64,000 bases of DNA from JALHOQ01 sp964453895 (GCA_964453895.1 CAYVRZ010000008.1:1-64000); one strand, 5' to 3'; numbered from the stretch's first letter, positions 48,334 through 58,391 are shown. Notes: a model not told the origin generated them from the sequence alone. Translations and numbers: made by a program.

Positions 48334-51045
48334 ATGAAACGAAAATTACTTCTCGTGTTGGGCATACTTATGCTCTTGGCCTCGATCGGCATTGTTGCGG
48401 TCGTGGCGAAATACAACTCTGAACTCCCCGATATGATTGAGCTGGCCCAGTATAAACCGCTGTTGGTTACTGAGGTTTACGACCGGAACAATAAAAAGTT
48501 TGGTGAGTTCTTTCGGCAAAAGCGGATTTTAACGCCTTACGAGGCGATCCCACAGCATCTTGTGCAGGCCTTTGTCGCGGCTGAAGATGATACGTTCTTC
48601 GAGCACAAGGGCATTAATCTTCTCGCGATCACCCGTGCTTTTATCGCCAACCTTCGCTCTGGAAAAAAATCGCAGGGCGGGTCGACCATCACTCAGCAGG
48701 TGGCGCGCGGACTTTTGCTGCAAGACAATCGCAAAACCTACGGCCGCAAGATCAAAGAGATTATGCTCGCCCGCAAGATGGAGCAGAATCTGCGCAAAGA
48801 AGATATTCTCTATCTTTACCTAAACCAAATTTACCTCGGCATGGGCGCCCACGGCGTTGGCGCGGCGGCCGAAATTTACTTTCGCAAAAACGTAAAAGAC
48901 CTGACCATTCCCGAAGCGGCAATTCTTGCGGGCCTACCGCAAGCACCGAGCCGCTACTCGCCGATCAGCAATCCGAGCGCAGCTAAAGAACGGCAGCGTT
49001 ACGTGATTCGCCGAATGGCCGATGAGAACTTTATCACCGACGAAGAGGCCGAGAAGTTTATCGAAGAACCAGTTAAACTCTTCGTCTGGCAAAACTTTAA
49101 AGAGATGGCGCCGTTTTACCTCGAGACCGTGCGGCAGCTCTTGGTCGCCGAGATCGGCGAAGAAAACGTGCTCGATAAAGGTATAAAAGTTTACACCGGC
49201 ATGGACCTCGAGAAGCAGATCAAGGCGCAAGAGCATTTGCAAAAGGGTTTGCGCGAACTCGATAAGCGCCAGGGCTACCGCGGGCCTTTGCGAAATGTGA
49301 TCGAGCCCGAACAGGTGGCCGAGTTCCTTTTAGAAACTCGCAACAAGCTGATGGATGAAGCCTCGCCCGAGCGAATTTTAAAACCGGATGGCACTTTTGA
49401 GCCGCGCGGACCGTTGAACCTAACCGGAAAAAGTGAATCTGGCGACCCGCTGCCGTTGCTGCCCGACTACGCTCCGGTCGGCAAAATTGTTGAGGCCGTG
49501 GTCACTCGGGTCGACGATGCGACCGGCCTCGTGTACGCCCGCTTTGCCGACCGTAAGGGATTGATTGATCTGGATACCATGAAGTGGGCGCGCAAGCCCG
49601 ACCCGAATCTACGCTCGGAAGACGCCGAGATTAAAAAGCCTTCGGTCGCCTTAAAAGTTGGCGATGTCATTCTGGCCCGGGTGGCCGGTGTGGAATCTAA
49701 AACCGAACGCATGGCCGATTTGATTAAAGGCGAAATGGTCGACAAGAAGAATCCGAAAAAGAAAATCAAAGTTAAAAAAACCACCTTAGACTTGCCCAAA
49801 TTTGATGAGTACCTCGCCTTGGATCTGGAGCAGGAGCCCTTAGTTGAGGGCGCGTTAGTTTCGATCGACGAAAAATCGCAAGATATGTTGGCGCTGGTGG
49901 GCGGCTACGATCACGTGCGCTCCAAATTCAACCGGGCCATTCAAGCCACCCGGCAGACCGGTTCGGCGTTTAAAGCTTTTGTTTACTTGGCCGCACTTGA
50001 TAAAAACTATTCTCCCGCCACACCCATCATCGATGCGCCCATTATGTTCGATGAAGTGGTTGAAGAGGGCCAAGAGTCCGGCGGCAATAAAAGCACGGGA
50101 GAGCCCGAAACCAAAACCTGGCGGCCGAAAAACAATTCAGGGAAATTTGGCGGCGACATCCTCTTTCGCAACGCTCTTATCAAATCTTTGAATATCCCAA
50201 CGGTGAAGATCATCGAGAAAATCGGGGTTGAGTATTCGGCCAACTACGCCCGTCGGCTGGGTATTTTTTCGCCGTTGAATATGGATTTTACTTTGGCGCT
50301 CGGCTCGAGCGGCGTGACTTTGTATGAAATGACCCGCGCCTTTGGCGTGATGGGACGACTCGGCCAGCGATTGCAGCCCATTATGATTCGCAAAGTTCTT
50401 GATTCGGACGGCAAGGAGATCGCCAAGAATATTTCGATGGATCATCGCTTTAAGGCCGAGATCTCGCGCATTGAAGACGACTTTGAACAGCGGCGCGACG
50501 CTTTTGTTAAATCGAATCAAGAAAACTCCAAAGAGCCCCCATTGTTTTTTCAAGACAAAGATCAACTCGTTCGCCCGGCCACCGCTTATGTATTAACGAC
50601 TATTTTACAAGGTGTGGTCGATGACGCCGGCGGCACCGGAGGCGCGGCCCGCGCCCTAGGGCGCCCCGTGGCAGCCAAAACCGGTACAACCAATGGCTAC
50701 TATGACGCCTGGTTTGTGGGCTACACCCCCGATATCGTCTCTGGCGTATGGGTTGGTTATGACGAGGAAAAATCGATTGGCCGGGGCGAAGTGGGGGGCA
50801 AAGCAGCCCTTCCGATATGGCTTGAGTATATGAAATTTGCCCACGAGAACCTTCCCCCGCGCGGCTTTCCCGTTCCAGATGGGGTTGTGTTCGCCAACAT
50901 TGACAACGAGACCGGACGTCTGGTGTCTTCATCCTCAAAGGCCGTCGTGCGCCAAGCCTTCATTGATGGTACGGAGCCGGGATCATCCGGCACCGAATCC
51001 GGCGACGACGACAAGAATTTTTATAAAGAGGACATGGCTGAATGA
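48334..51045 (+). CDS. mrcA: Class A penicillin-binding protein (PBP1A)
   Basis: Bifunctional peptidoglycan synthase. The N-terminal helix (about residues 4-24) anchors it; the glycosyltransferase domain follows with EDDTFFEHKGIN (catalytic Glu), GGSTITQQVARGLLL and YLNQIYLGMGAHGVGAAAEIYF. An OB-like insertion is at about 370-500 (VGKIVEAVVTRVDDATGLVYARF). The transpeptidase has TGSAFK (S-x-x-K), SLN and KTGTTNG. The 903-aa length is typical of PBP1A. The ribosome site AGAGG is directly next to the ATG. It overlaps uvrA by 4 nt. Confidence 0.95.
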   Translation: MKRKLLLVLGILMLLASIGIVAVVAKYNSELPDMIELAQYKPLLVTEVYDRNNKKFGEFFRQKRILTPYEAIPQHLVQAFVAAEDDTFFEHKGINLLAITRAFIANLRSGKKSQGGSTITQQVARGLLLQDNRKTYGRKIKEIMLARKMEQNLRKEDILYLYLNQIYLGMGAHGVGAAAEIYFRKNVKDLTIPEAAILAGLPQAPSRYSPISNPSAAKERQRYVIRRMADENFITDEEAEKFIEEPVKLFVWQNFKEMAPFYLETVRQLLVAEIGEENVLDKGIKVYTGMDLEKQIKAQEHLQKGLRELDKRQGYRGPLRNVIEPEQVAEFLLETRNKLMDEASPERILKPDGTFEPRGPLNLTGKSESGDPLPLLPDYAPVGKIVEAVVTRVDDATGLVYARFADRKGLIDLDTMKWARKPDPNLRSEDAEIKKPSVALKVGDVILARVAGVESKTERMADLIKGEMVDKKNPKKKIKVKKTTLDLPKFDEYLALDLEQEPLVEGALVSIDEKSQDMLALVGGYDHVRSKFNRAIQATRQTGSAFKAFVYLAALDKNYSPATPIIDAPIMFDEVVEEGQESGGNKSTGEPETKTWRPKNNSGKFGGDILFRNALIKSLNIPTVKIIEKIGVEYSANYARRLGIFSPLNMDFTLALGSSGVTLYEMTRAFGVMGRLGQRLQPIMIRKVLDSDGKEIAKNISMDHRFKAEISRIEDDFEQRRDAFVKSNQENSKEPPLFFQDKDQLVRPATAYVLTTILQGVVDDAGGTGGAARALGRPVAAKTGTTNGYYDAWFVGYTPDIVSGVWVGYDEEKSIGRGEVGGKAALPIWLEYMKFAHENLPPRGFPVPDGVVFANIDNETGRLVSSSSKAVVRQAFIDGTEPGSSGTESGDDDKNFYKEDMAE

Positions 51046-53921
51046 AGTCGATCCACGCCTGGGGGATCAAGCAGAACAACTTAAAAGGTGTTGAGATCGA
51101 TGTCCCGCTCGGATCTTTTACGGTCGTGTGCGGGCCCAGCGGTTCCGGCAAGAGCTCTTTGGCGTTTGAAACTTTGTATGCCGAAGGACAGCGCCGTTAC
51201 ATCGAAAGTTTGTCGTCGTACTCACGGCAGTTTTTAAATAAAGCGCCCAAACCCGACCTCGAAGGTATCGAAAATATTCCGCCGGCCATTTCGCTCGAGC
51301 AGAAGAACTCGGTTAAATCGTCACGCTCCACTGTGGGCACAGCCACTGAACTCGTCGATTATTTGCGCCTAACGTTTGAGAAGATCGGCAAAGCGCACTG
51401 CCCGACTCACAAAATTCCGCTTCGTTTAGATTCACCGTCGTCGGCCGCCGAAAAGGTGTTGAAGGAGTTTGCGGGCGAACGCGGTTACATACTGATTCGC
51501 GTGCCCGAAGGCGAGCGCGTTACGAACGAAAAAAAGCTGCTCGGTCTGCTTAAGGCCGAAGGATATCGGCGAATCTATCTGCCAAAAAAGCTCGATGTGC
51601 CCCAGTGGAAAGCGGGCGAAGCCTTCGCCACGGTTGATGTGGGTGACGTGTTGGATCTCGACGACGCCGCGTTGGTGAAAAAGGGCGTGCCGAAGGCCGA
51701 TTTTTTTATCGTGGTCGACCGCACACAATTTTCAACCTCTGATGCCGGCCGCTTGGCCGACTCTTTGGCCCAGGCGTTTACCGCTTCGACCAAGTTTTCT
51801 AAAAAAGTTTTGGCGGCCCAAGCCGAAGTCCTCACCATTGACGGCAAACGCATGCTGCTGAGTGAAGAGAACTCGTGCACGGTTTGCGATTTTAGATTTC
51901 CGCCCATCACCTCGGCGCTGTTCTCATTCAACTCTCCGGTCGGAGCCTGCTCTTCGTGCAATGGCTTTGGCAATATTCTCGATTTAGATCCGCAGAAAGT
52001 GATTCCGAATCCGGACTTGAGCCTTTCGCAAGGGGCGATTTCACCGTTTGCGATGCCGAGCGCGGCCCATGATCGCAAGCAGCTGCGCGCCTTTTGCAAA
52101 AAAGCTCGCATCAACATGGATACGCCGTGGAAAAAGCTGTCAGACAAGGCTCGCCAGTTGATTTGGGCGGGCAACGATGACTTTTACGGCGTCAAAGGGC
52201 TGTTTGAGTATCTCGACACCAAAAAATATAAAATGCATGTGCGGGTTTTTATCTCGCGCTTTAAAAGTCCGACTCCATGCTCGGTCTGCCACGGCACACG
52301 ACTTAAGCCGGAAGCGTTACAAGTTACAGTTCGCGGCAAGAATGTCGCCGAACTCTCAGCGATGACTCTTGAAGATCTGCACAAGTTTATCCACAACATC
52401 GAGCTCAGTGAGTTTGAGAAAACGATTTGCGCCGAGCCCATGCGGCAACTGCGTGAGCGCCTTCGCTACTTGAATGATGTGGGCGTTGGCTATTTAACCG
52501 TCGATCGGCCGACCAAAACCTTGAGCGGTGGAGAGTTTCAGCGCTTGCAGTTGGCCAATCAGCTCGGCATGGGGTTATCGCGCACGTTGTACGTGCTCGA
52601 CGAACCCACGGTGGGCTTGCATCCGCGCGACACGGACCGATTGATTCAAATTTTAAAAGGTCTGCGAGAGCTCGGAAACACTTTGGTCGTGGTGGAACAC
52701 GATCACGATGTGATTCGCAATGCCTCGCATGTGATTGAAATGGGTCCGGGCAGTGGGCATCTGGGCGGAGAAGTCATCTACACCGGCGAAACCGATAAAT
52801 TCTTGGCCAATACTAAATCCGCCACGGCCAATTATTTGCGCGCCTCGGATAAGTGGCTTCCGCCGCGCGAACCGCGCCCGGTCGACGCCGAAGAGTACAA
52901 ATACTTTCTCTCGTTTAAAGGCTGCAATGGCCACAACCTTAAGAACATCGATGTGGATGTTCCGTTAAACCGCTTGGTCACTGTGACAGGCGTCAGCGGC
53001 TCAGGAAAATCGACATTGGTCACACGAACTATATACCCGGCCGTTGCTCGCCATCTGGGCGTTGAATATTTGCCGGGAATGCCGTTTAAGTCGGTCAAAG
53101 GCTTAGAGCAAATCAAAGGTGTGGTGCTGATTGACCAATCGGCCATCGGCAAGACCGCGCGCTCCAATCCACTCACCTATTTAAAAATTTTCGACTCGAT
53201 TCGCACGATCATGGCGTCGTCGAGCGAAGCGCGCGGCCGCGGCTACAGCGCCGGCACGTTTAGTTTAAATGTGGACGGCGGCCGCTGCCCAGTTTGCAAA
53301 GGCCTCGGCTACGAAATGGTCGACATGCTGTTTATGGATGATATCGAGATCAAGTGCGACGCTTGCGACGGCCGAAGGTATCGCCCTGAACTTTTAGAGA
53401 TCACCTATAAAGGTAAAAACATCGATCAGATTCTTAATATGACCGTAGCTGAGGCGATGGATTTTTTTGTGGCTTACCCAAATGTGCGAAAGCCATTGTC
53501 GGTGTTGAAAGAAGTCGGCTTGGACTATTTAAAACTCGGCCAGAGCGCCAACACTTTGAGCGGCGGCGAATCGCAGCGCATGAAGTTGGCCCGCGAGCTG
53601 GCCGGCTCTTACCAACAGCGCACTCTGTATATTCTTGATGAACCGACCACCGGCTTGCATTTTCGTGAAGTGCATTTGCTGTTGAAGGTTTTAAACCGAT
53701 TGGTTGAGGCCGGGAGCAGTGTGCTTGTGGTGGAGCACAATCTCGAGGTGATCAAACATTCAGACTATGTGATTGACCTTGGCCCCGAAGCCGGCGAGCG
53801 CGGCGGTGATCTTATGGCGATGGGCACCCCTCAGCAGATAACAAAAAAAGCGGCAAAGTCTCACACCGGAAAATATTTAAAAGCTTATATCGAAGAACTT
53901 TCTGGGGGCCGACGGCAATGA
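51042..53921 (+). CDS. uvrA: Excinuclease ABC subunit A (UvrA family)
   Basis: DNA-damage recognition ATPase of nucleotide excision repair. The 959-aa protein has two ABC modules: Walker A CGPSGSGKSSLAF (about residue 30) and GVSGSGKSTLV (about 650), signatures LSGGEFQRLQLANQ and LSGGESQRMKLARE, and Walker B VLDEPTVGLH and ILDEPTTGLH. Both zinc modules show pairs (CTVC / CSSC; CPVC / CDAC). The signature sequences differ slightly from the usual LSGGEAQR, so a UvrA paralogue cannot be excluded. It overlaps mrcA and msbA by 4 nt each, an odd place for a repair gene. Confidence 0.88.
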   Translation: MKSIHAWGIKQNNLKGVEIDVPLGSFTVVCGPSGSGKSSLAFETLYAEGQRRYIESLSSYSRQFLNKAPKPDLEGIENIPPAISLEQKNSVKSSRSTVGTATELVDYLRLTFEKIGKAHCPTHKIPLRLDSPSSAAEKVLKEFAGERGYILIRVPEGERVTNEKKLLGLLKAEGYRRIYLPKKLDVPQWKAGEAFATVDVGDVLDLDDAALVKKGVPKADFFIVVDRTQFSTSDAGRLADSLAQAFTASTKFSKKVLAAQAEVLTIDGKRMLLSEENSCTVCDFRFPPITSALFSFNSPVGACSSCNGFGNILDLDPQKVIPNPDLSLSQGAISPFAMPSAAHDRKQLRAFCKKARINMDTPWKKLSDKARQLIWAGNDDFYGVKGLFEYLDTKKYKMHVRVFISRFKSPTPCSVCHGTRLKPEALQVTVRGKNVAELSAMTLEDLHKFIHNIELSEFEKTICAEPMRQLRERLRYLNDVGVGYLTVDRPTKTLSGGEFQRLQLANQLGMGLSRTLYVLDEPTVGLHPRDTDRLIQILKGLRELGNTLVVVEHDHDVIRNASHVIEMGPGSGHLGGEVIYTGETDKFLANTKSATANYLRASDKWLPPREPRPVDAEEYKYFLSFKGCNGHNLKNIDVDVPLNRLVTVTGVSGSGKSTLVTRTIYPAVARHLGVEYLPGMPFKSVKGLEQIKGVVLIDQSAIGKTARSNPLTYLKIFDSIRTIMASSSEARGRGYSAGTFSLNVDGGRCPVCKGLGYEMVDMLFMDDIEIKCDACDGRRYRPELLEITYKGKNIDQILNMTVAEAMDFFVAYPNVRKPLSVLKEVGLDYLKLGQSANTLSGGESQRMKLARELAGSYQQRTLYILDEPTTGLHFREVHLLLKVLNRLVEAGSSVLVVEHNLEVIKHSDYVIDLGPEAGERGGDLMAMGTPQQITKKAAKSHTGKYLKAYIEELSGGRRQ

Positions 53922-55639
53922 GTTTAATTTTTAAGATGCTGTGGCCCGAGTTGAAGGTCCACAAGAAGCGCATGTTCTTTGTTTTGTTGTTCGGAGTGAT
54001 GATCAGCGGCCTTAAAGCCGTCACACCTGAGCTGCTGCGCCGACTCGCGGACGCTTGGAAGAACGGCGATCAAACCTTGACCTGGCAAATTCCAGTGGCG
54101 ATTTGCGCCACATGGATGGTGGCCGCCATTCTGCGCTACTACCATCTTTACTGGATGCTTTATATTTCGGAGCTCGTCGCCGTGAATTTGCGTCGGCGGC
54201 TGATGAACAAATACCTGACTTTGAATTTGGGATTTTTTCAATCGTTCGTGCGCGGCTCGGGTGGCCTAATTTCGCGCATGCTCAATGATATCGGAATTAT
54301 TCAGGGCGGCTTTCAAAAGGTCTCCGACATCTTGCGCGAGCCTTTTATGGTCGTGTTTATTTTCGGCTACCTGATGTACATCGATTGGCGCCTTACGATC
54401 TTTATTTTGATCGCGGTCCCGGTGACAACGGCCGTGCTGCGCAAATTCGCAAAAAGCGTGCGCAAGTATTCGCGGCAGAACCAAGAATCGGTGGAAGACC
54501 TTACGCAGATTCTTAAAGAGAGCCTCGATGGCACCCGCATTGTGCAGTCGTTCAATCTGCAAGAAGAAATGCGCCAGCGATTTGAAGATCAGGCCAAAGA
54601 CTTTTTACGCTCCAAGGGCAAAATCATTTCGCGCGAAGAGGCCTCGGGGCCCGTGTCAGAGAGTATCGCCTCGCTGTTTGTGGGTGTTCTGTTGCTCTAC
54701 ATCGGCCAGCGGGCTTTGCAGGCTGAGACTACGGTCGGCGATTTTATGAGCTTTATTTTTGCGCTTGGCTTGTTGGCCGATTCATCGAAGAAGGTTCAGA
54801 GCGGATACATTAAAATGCAGCAGTCCGCGGTGGCGCTTGATCGATTAAATACAATCTTAAACGACGCCAGCGTTGTGAATGAAGTGGCGCAGCCCAAATC
54901 CTTCCCGTCCGAATGGCAGGAGATCGAGTTTAAGAACGTCAGCTTTAAGTACGACAATGAATACGTGTTGAATAATGTAAACCTGAAAATTAAGCGTGGC
55001 GAACAGGTCGCTCTGGTCGGCTCAAGTGGCGCCGGAAAGTCGACTCTGATCAATTTGCTGCCACGATTTTTTGATCCCACTTCCGGGAATATTTATATCG
55101 GCGGCACCTCGATTCACGATATGCGCCTTAGCGAATTGCGCGAGAATGTGGCGCTCGTCACTCAAGACGTGTTTTTATTTTCTGACTCAGTTGAGAAAAA
55201 TATCTGGTCCGGCGATTTCACCAAACCGGCCGACGGCGTCGAAGCGGCAGCCAAACTGGCCAATGCTCACGAGTTTATCCGGAACAATCCCGATGGTTAC
55301 GACTCCAAAGTCGGCGAACGCGGCGCCCGGTTCTCGGGCGGAGAAAAGCAGCGCATCTCAATCGCCCGCGCGATTTTTAAGAACGCGCCGATTTTGATTT
55401 TAGACGAAGCCACCAGCGCTTTGGATTCTGAATCCGAACTCGAAGTGCAGAAAGGCCTAGATTCTCTGATGAAGGGCCGCACAGCTTTGGTGATCGCTCA
55501 CCGCCTCTCCACTATCGCCAAATGCGATCGGATTGTGGTGATGGATAAGGGCCAGATCATCGAGCAAGGCAATCACAACGAGCTAATGGTGCAAAAAGGC
55601 TCGTACTATAAGTTCTTTCAGCTTCAGTCGCGGCTGTAA
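53918..55639 (+). CDS. msbA: MsbA-like lipid A / lipid exporter (ABC half-transporter)
   Basis: A 573-aa half-transporter with six membrane helices in the first 310 residues and a C-terminal ATPase. The ATPase has Walker A LVGSSGAGKSTLINLL (about residue 365), the Q-loop VTQDVFLFSD, signature FSGGEKQRISIARA, Walker B ILILDEATSALD and the H-loop ALVIAHRLST. Size and layout match MsbA, which flips lipid A-core across the inner membrane, although other exporters look alike. It follows uvrA with a 4-nt overlap and precedes a P-loop kinase gene by 2 nt. Confidence 0.85.
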   Translation: MSLIFKMLWPELKVHKKRMFFVLLFGVMISGLKAVTPELLRRLADAWKNGDQTLTWQIPVAICATWMVAAILRYYHLYWMLYISELVAVNLRRRLMNKYLTLNLGFFQSFVRGSGGLISRMLNDIGIIQGGFQKVSDILREPFMVVFIFGYLMYIDWRLTIFILIAVPVTTAVLRKFAKSVRKYSRQNQESVEDLTQILKESLDGTRIVQSFNLQEEMRQRFEDQAKDFLRSKGKIISREEASGPVSESIASLFVGVLLLYIGQRALQAETTVGDFMSFIFALGLLADSSKKVQSGYIKMQQSAVALDRLNTILNDASVVNEVAQPKSFPSEWQEIEFKNVSFKYDNEYVLNNVNLKIKRGEQVALVGSSGAGKSTLINLLPRFFDPTSGNIYIGGTSIHDMRLSELRENVALVTQDVFLFSDSVEKNIWSGDFTKPADGVEAAAKLANAHEFIRNNPDGYDSKVGERGARFSGGEKQRISIARAIFKNAPILILDEATSALDSESELEVQKGLDSLMKGRTALVIAHRLSTIAKCDRIVVMDKGQIIEQGNHNELMVQKGSYYKFFQLQSRL

Positions 55640-55641
55640 AG

Positions 55642-56133
55642 ATGCCGCTGAATCCCCTTTCGCCTCTAACAATTTATGCAATGGTCGGCCTGATGGGATC
55701 GGGAAAAACCACGCTAGCTCTGAAAATAGCTAAGGAAAAAGGAGCTCTGTTCCAGTCGCTCGACGGAACAATTAAAAGTTTTAACGAACCGGTCGGAAAC
55801 TTAGAGGGTTACGAAAGGCTTATGTCCAGAGCTCTCGATTTGATGTTTTCTCGGGCGCTGCAAGCGCTGAAGAGCGGCCAATCTGTAGTTTTTGACGTCG
55901 GACGACTGCCATGGATAGTTGAGCTCGCCAAGGCGCGAGACGCAAAGATTGAAGTTTATCACTTTGAAATCTCTCCGGAAGAACGATGGCGCCGGGTTCA
56001 AAAGCGCAACGAAGAAAAGCTTGAAGATATCTACCATTGGACGATGAGCAAAGATGAATTCGATGCTCAAGGTCCTCATGCTCCGTTGCCTGCTTCGATG
56101 CCGGGTCTTAAGATCATTAGGATCACTGAATAG
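55642..56133 (+). CDS. P-loop kinase / AAA_33-type ATPase
   Basis: A 163-aa protein with a Walker A motif, MVGLMGSGKTTLALKIA, and a Walker B-like VVFDVGRLPW. The fold is of the AAA_33/zeta-toxin or small-molecule kinase type (HFEISPEERWRRVQKRNEE resembles the lid region). The substrate is unknown. No antitoxin gene is beside it, which argues against a zeta toxin. It starts 2 nt after the msbA stop and ends before a strong terminator, so it is the last gene of the mrcA-uvrA-msbA operon. Confidence 0.78.
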   Translation: MPLNPLSPLTIYAMVGLMGSGKTTLALKIAKEKGALFQSLDGTIKSFNEPVGNLEGYERLMSRALDLMFSRALQALKSGQSVVFDVGRLPWIVELAKARDAKIEVYHFEISPEERWRRVQKRNEEKLEDIYHWTMSKDEFDAQGPHAPLPASMPGLKIIRITE

Positions 56134-56141
56134 TGCATCTT

Positions 56142-56194
56142 CGGTGTCAAAATGTACCTGCGGCGGCGCAGGTAGATTTTGGCACCGCTTTTTT
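56142..56194 (+). terminator. Strong rho-independent terminator (20-bp arms)
   Basis: Left arm CGGTGTCAAAATGTACCTGC and right arm GCAGGTAGATTTTGGCACCG pair with two mismatches (one can be a G-U), with a 6-nt loop and a run of six T residues. The unusually long arms suggest a repeat-type element rather than a simple terminator. Confidence 0.85.
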
Positions 56195-56229
56195 ACCAAA
56201 AGTGCTTCGCTTTTAGGCTCCGGCCGTAA

Positions 56230-56661
56230 TTAATTTGCTTCAGAAACCTTTGAACACGAATGCCGGTAAAGCTCTTTGCCTTCTTGGCGGCCGACAATAC
56301 TGATCGTATTGCGTTTACCTTCAACAAAATGCTCGGCCAATGGGTTGATCGATAATGTTGGCGAGTGAGCGATGGACGAATCCACATCAATGCGTGCGAG
56401 GGATGAGCTTTTGACCTCGAGCTTGCCGATACCCGTGGTTTGCGATTTATAAAGCGAGTCCAGCACGATGTTTTCTCCCACGAGCGAGAAGCGCATCACG
56501 TTGTAATTTGAATCGGGGATTCCAAAACCCCCGCACGAGTACTCGCCTTGGAAGCCTGTAAACGGAACAGACATCCGCATGCGCAGCCAAGCGCCGACGA
56601 CAACCGCGAACACCAATGCTGTACAAACAAACGCCACCTGCTTTTTCATATTCGAAATCAT
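56230..56661 (-). CDS. Small membrane-anchored or secreted protein, unknown function
   Basis: Not recognised. The N-terminus (MKKQVAFVCTALVFAVVVGAW) is a hydrophobic helix or uncleaved signal; the rest is a 120-residue soluble domain with two cysteines (EYSCGGFG and YRHSCSK). The domain reads as a small beta fold (RFSLVGENIVLDSLYKSQT...). Two starts are possible: ATG at 56661 and ATG at 56649, with AAGGA placed poorly for both. It is convergent with the P-loop kinase gene and divergent from the sigma-54 activator. Confidence 0.65.
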   Translation of the reverse strand: MISNMKKQVAFVCTALVFAVVVGAWLRMRMSVPFTGFQGEYSCGGFGIPDSNYNVMRFSLVGENIVLDSLYKSQTTGIGKLEVKSSSLARIDVDSSIAHSPTLSINPLAEHFVEGKRNTISIVGRQEGKELYRHSCSKVSEAN

Positions 56662-56803
56662 ATCCTTATATTTCTGCGGAGTTGAGTCCCATTTTCCCGA
56701 CCAAGGTCTAGTTCAGTCTAGGCCCATTCAAGTTGTACAAACTTTTGACGATAAGAATTTAGGCAGTCTTAGGCAAACAGCTGCCCGGATAGAGGAGTCG
56801 AGA

Positions 56804-58369
56804 ATGATCAATTGGGACGAGTTTGAACATATACATGTTATTAAGAAGCTCAAGCAGATCCTAAACTCGTGGTGGAACATCGATGTGATCTTCACCGACG
56901 AACGAGGGCAGCTCCGCGGAATAGACCCGAAGTCACAGGGTGCCATGTGCAACCCGGCCGCAGCTACATTCCTTAGCAAAGAAACATCTCTCACCAGCCT
57001 TGCCGAAGCCGTGCAAAAATCGATGGAAGACGTTCGCGTCTCTGGCAACCGCTACACCATCCGCAAATGGGAAACGGCCGGCTTCGATATGGCCGTTATT
57101 CCGATCACCATTGAAAATGATTTTATGGGTTGCGTAGTCGCCCTTGGCTTTATGAAAGACCGCAGCCAAGTGTCGCGCATTTCTGAAGTCCGTGAACGCA
57201 TGGCCATCTTCGGCGCCAGCGGCGACACCATTGACAAAGCGATTGGCAAAATTTCGTTTATTGACGACCAAGACCGCGAGCACTTTCTAGAACTGGTCGA
57301 GCTGGTCGCTCAAGAAGTGGTAACGCTGCACCTAGAAATCACGACGCGCGAAAATCGCATCAAAGAACTCAACAAAGAGCTCGGCAGCCGTTACAAATAT
57401 GACAATATGATCGGCAAATCGAAGCCGATGCAAACGCTGTACGCCCTTCTCGATAAAATCAAAGGTGCCGACAGCACAGTTCTCATTCAGGGAGAAAACG
57501 GAACAGGTAAGGAGTTGATCGCCAAGGCGATTCACTACAACTCGCTCCGCAAAGACAAATCTTTTGTGATTCAAAACTGCTCGGCCTTTAACGACAACCT
57601 TCTTGAGTCGGAATTGTTTGGTCACGTGAAAGGATCTTTCACCGGCGCGATTCGCGATAAAAAAGGTCTGTTTGAAATGGCCGACAAGGGCACGTTTTTC
57701 CTAGATGAGATTGGCGACACCTCGCCGACCATGCAGGTCAAGCTGTTGCGCGTTTTGCAAGAAGGAACTTTTATTCCCGTGGGCGCCGTTGAAGGCCGCC
57801 GCGTGGATGTAAGAATCGTTGCCGCCACCAACCGCAATCTCAAAGAGATGGTTGAGGCCGGCACCTTCCGCGAAGACTTGTACTACCGGTTGAACGTGAT
57901 CAACATTCACGTTCCCGCACTGCGCGACCGCAAAGAAGACATCCCTCTTTTGGCCGAGTTCTTCTTGAACAAGTCGCAAGCGACCAACAACCCCGGCGCC
58001 GCCAAGAAAATCCTAACCAAGCGCGCTCTTGAGAAACTTTATGATTATGCATGGCCCGGAAACGTTCGGGAGCTTCAGAACGAAATGGAGCGCTTGATCG
58101 TTCTTGCCGGTGTCGAAAACAAGATCACGGCCGATATGCTCTCGCCAAAAATTCTTGAGCTGGGTGATAAAACCAAGGTTCAAGGAGCCCGCCTTCACGG
58201 CAAACTCAAAGACGCCCTTGAAGACCTTGAGCGCGAGATGATTCGCGAGGGTTTGCGCCGCACGGGATGGAACAAATCCAAGCTGGCGAAAGAGCTCGGA
58301 ATCAGCCGCGCCGGCCTGATTATGAAGGTTGAGAAGTACGGTCTCGATAAGCGCAAAATGTTGAAATAA
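56804..58369 (+). CDS. Sigma-54-dependent transcription activator (bEBP)
   Basis: 521 aa. The N-terminal 190 residues (LNSWWNIDVIFTDERGQLRGIDPK..., with CVVALGFMKDRSQ) form a sensor domain of the GAF/PocR type, not a phosphoacceptor domain. The AAA+ part has GENGTGKE (Walker A, 230-237), GSFTGA (the GAFTGA sigma-54 contact loop with Ser for Ala, 277-282), FFLDEIGD (Walker B, about 298) and the RxxxR finger. The C-terminus has a Fis-type HTH (KLAKELGISRAGLIMKVEKYGL). I chose the ATG at 56804, with AGAGGAG 7 nt upstream. It is followed by a terminator. It could act on the sigma-54 promoters listed here. Confidence 0.9.
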   Translation: MINWDEFEHIHVIKKLKQILNSWWNIDVIFTDERGQLRGIDPKSQGAMCNPAAATFLSKETSLTSLAEAVQKSMEDVRVSGNRYTIRKWETAGFDMAVIPITIENDFMGCVVALGFMKDRSQVSRISEVRERMAIFGASGDTIDKAIGKISFIDDQDREHFLELVELVAQEVVTLHLEITTRENRIKELNKELGSRYKYDNMIGKSKPMQTLYALLDKIKGADSTVLIQGENGTGKELIAKAIHYNSLRKDKSFVIQNCSAFNDNLLESELFGHVKGSFTGAIRDKKGLFEMADKGTFFLDEIGDTSPTMQVKLLRVLQEGTFIPVGAVEGRRVDVRIVAATNRNLKEMVEAGTFREDLYYRLNVINIHVPALRDRKEDIPLLAEFFLNKSQATNNPGAAKKILTKRALEKLYDYAWPGNVRELQNEMERLIVLAGVENKITADMLSPKILELGDKTKVQGARLHGKLKDALEDLEREMIREGLRRTGWNKSKLAKELGISRAGLIMKVEKYGLDKRKMLK

Positions 58370-58391
58370 TTTCTGCTTTGATCAAATTATC

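Noticed and set aside
55642..56133. Zeta-type toxin
   Set aside because: It has a P-loop, but no antitoxin frame is adjacent and it is the last gene of a housekeeping envelope operon; a kinase-like ATPase is a safer call.
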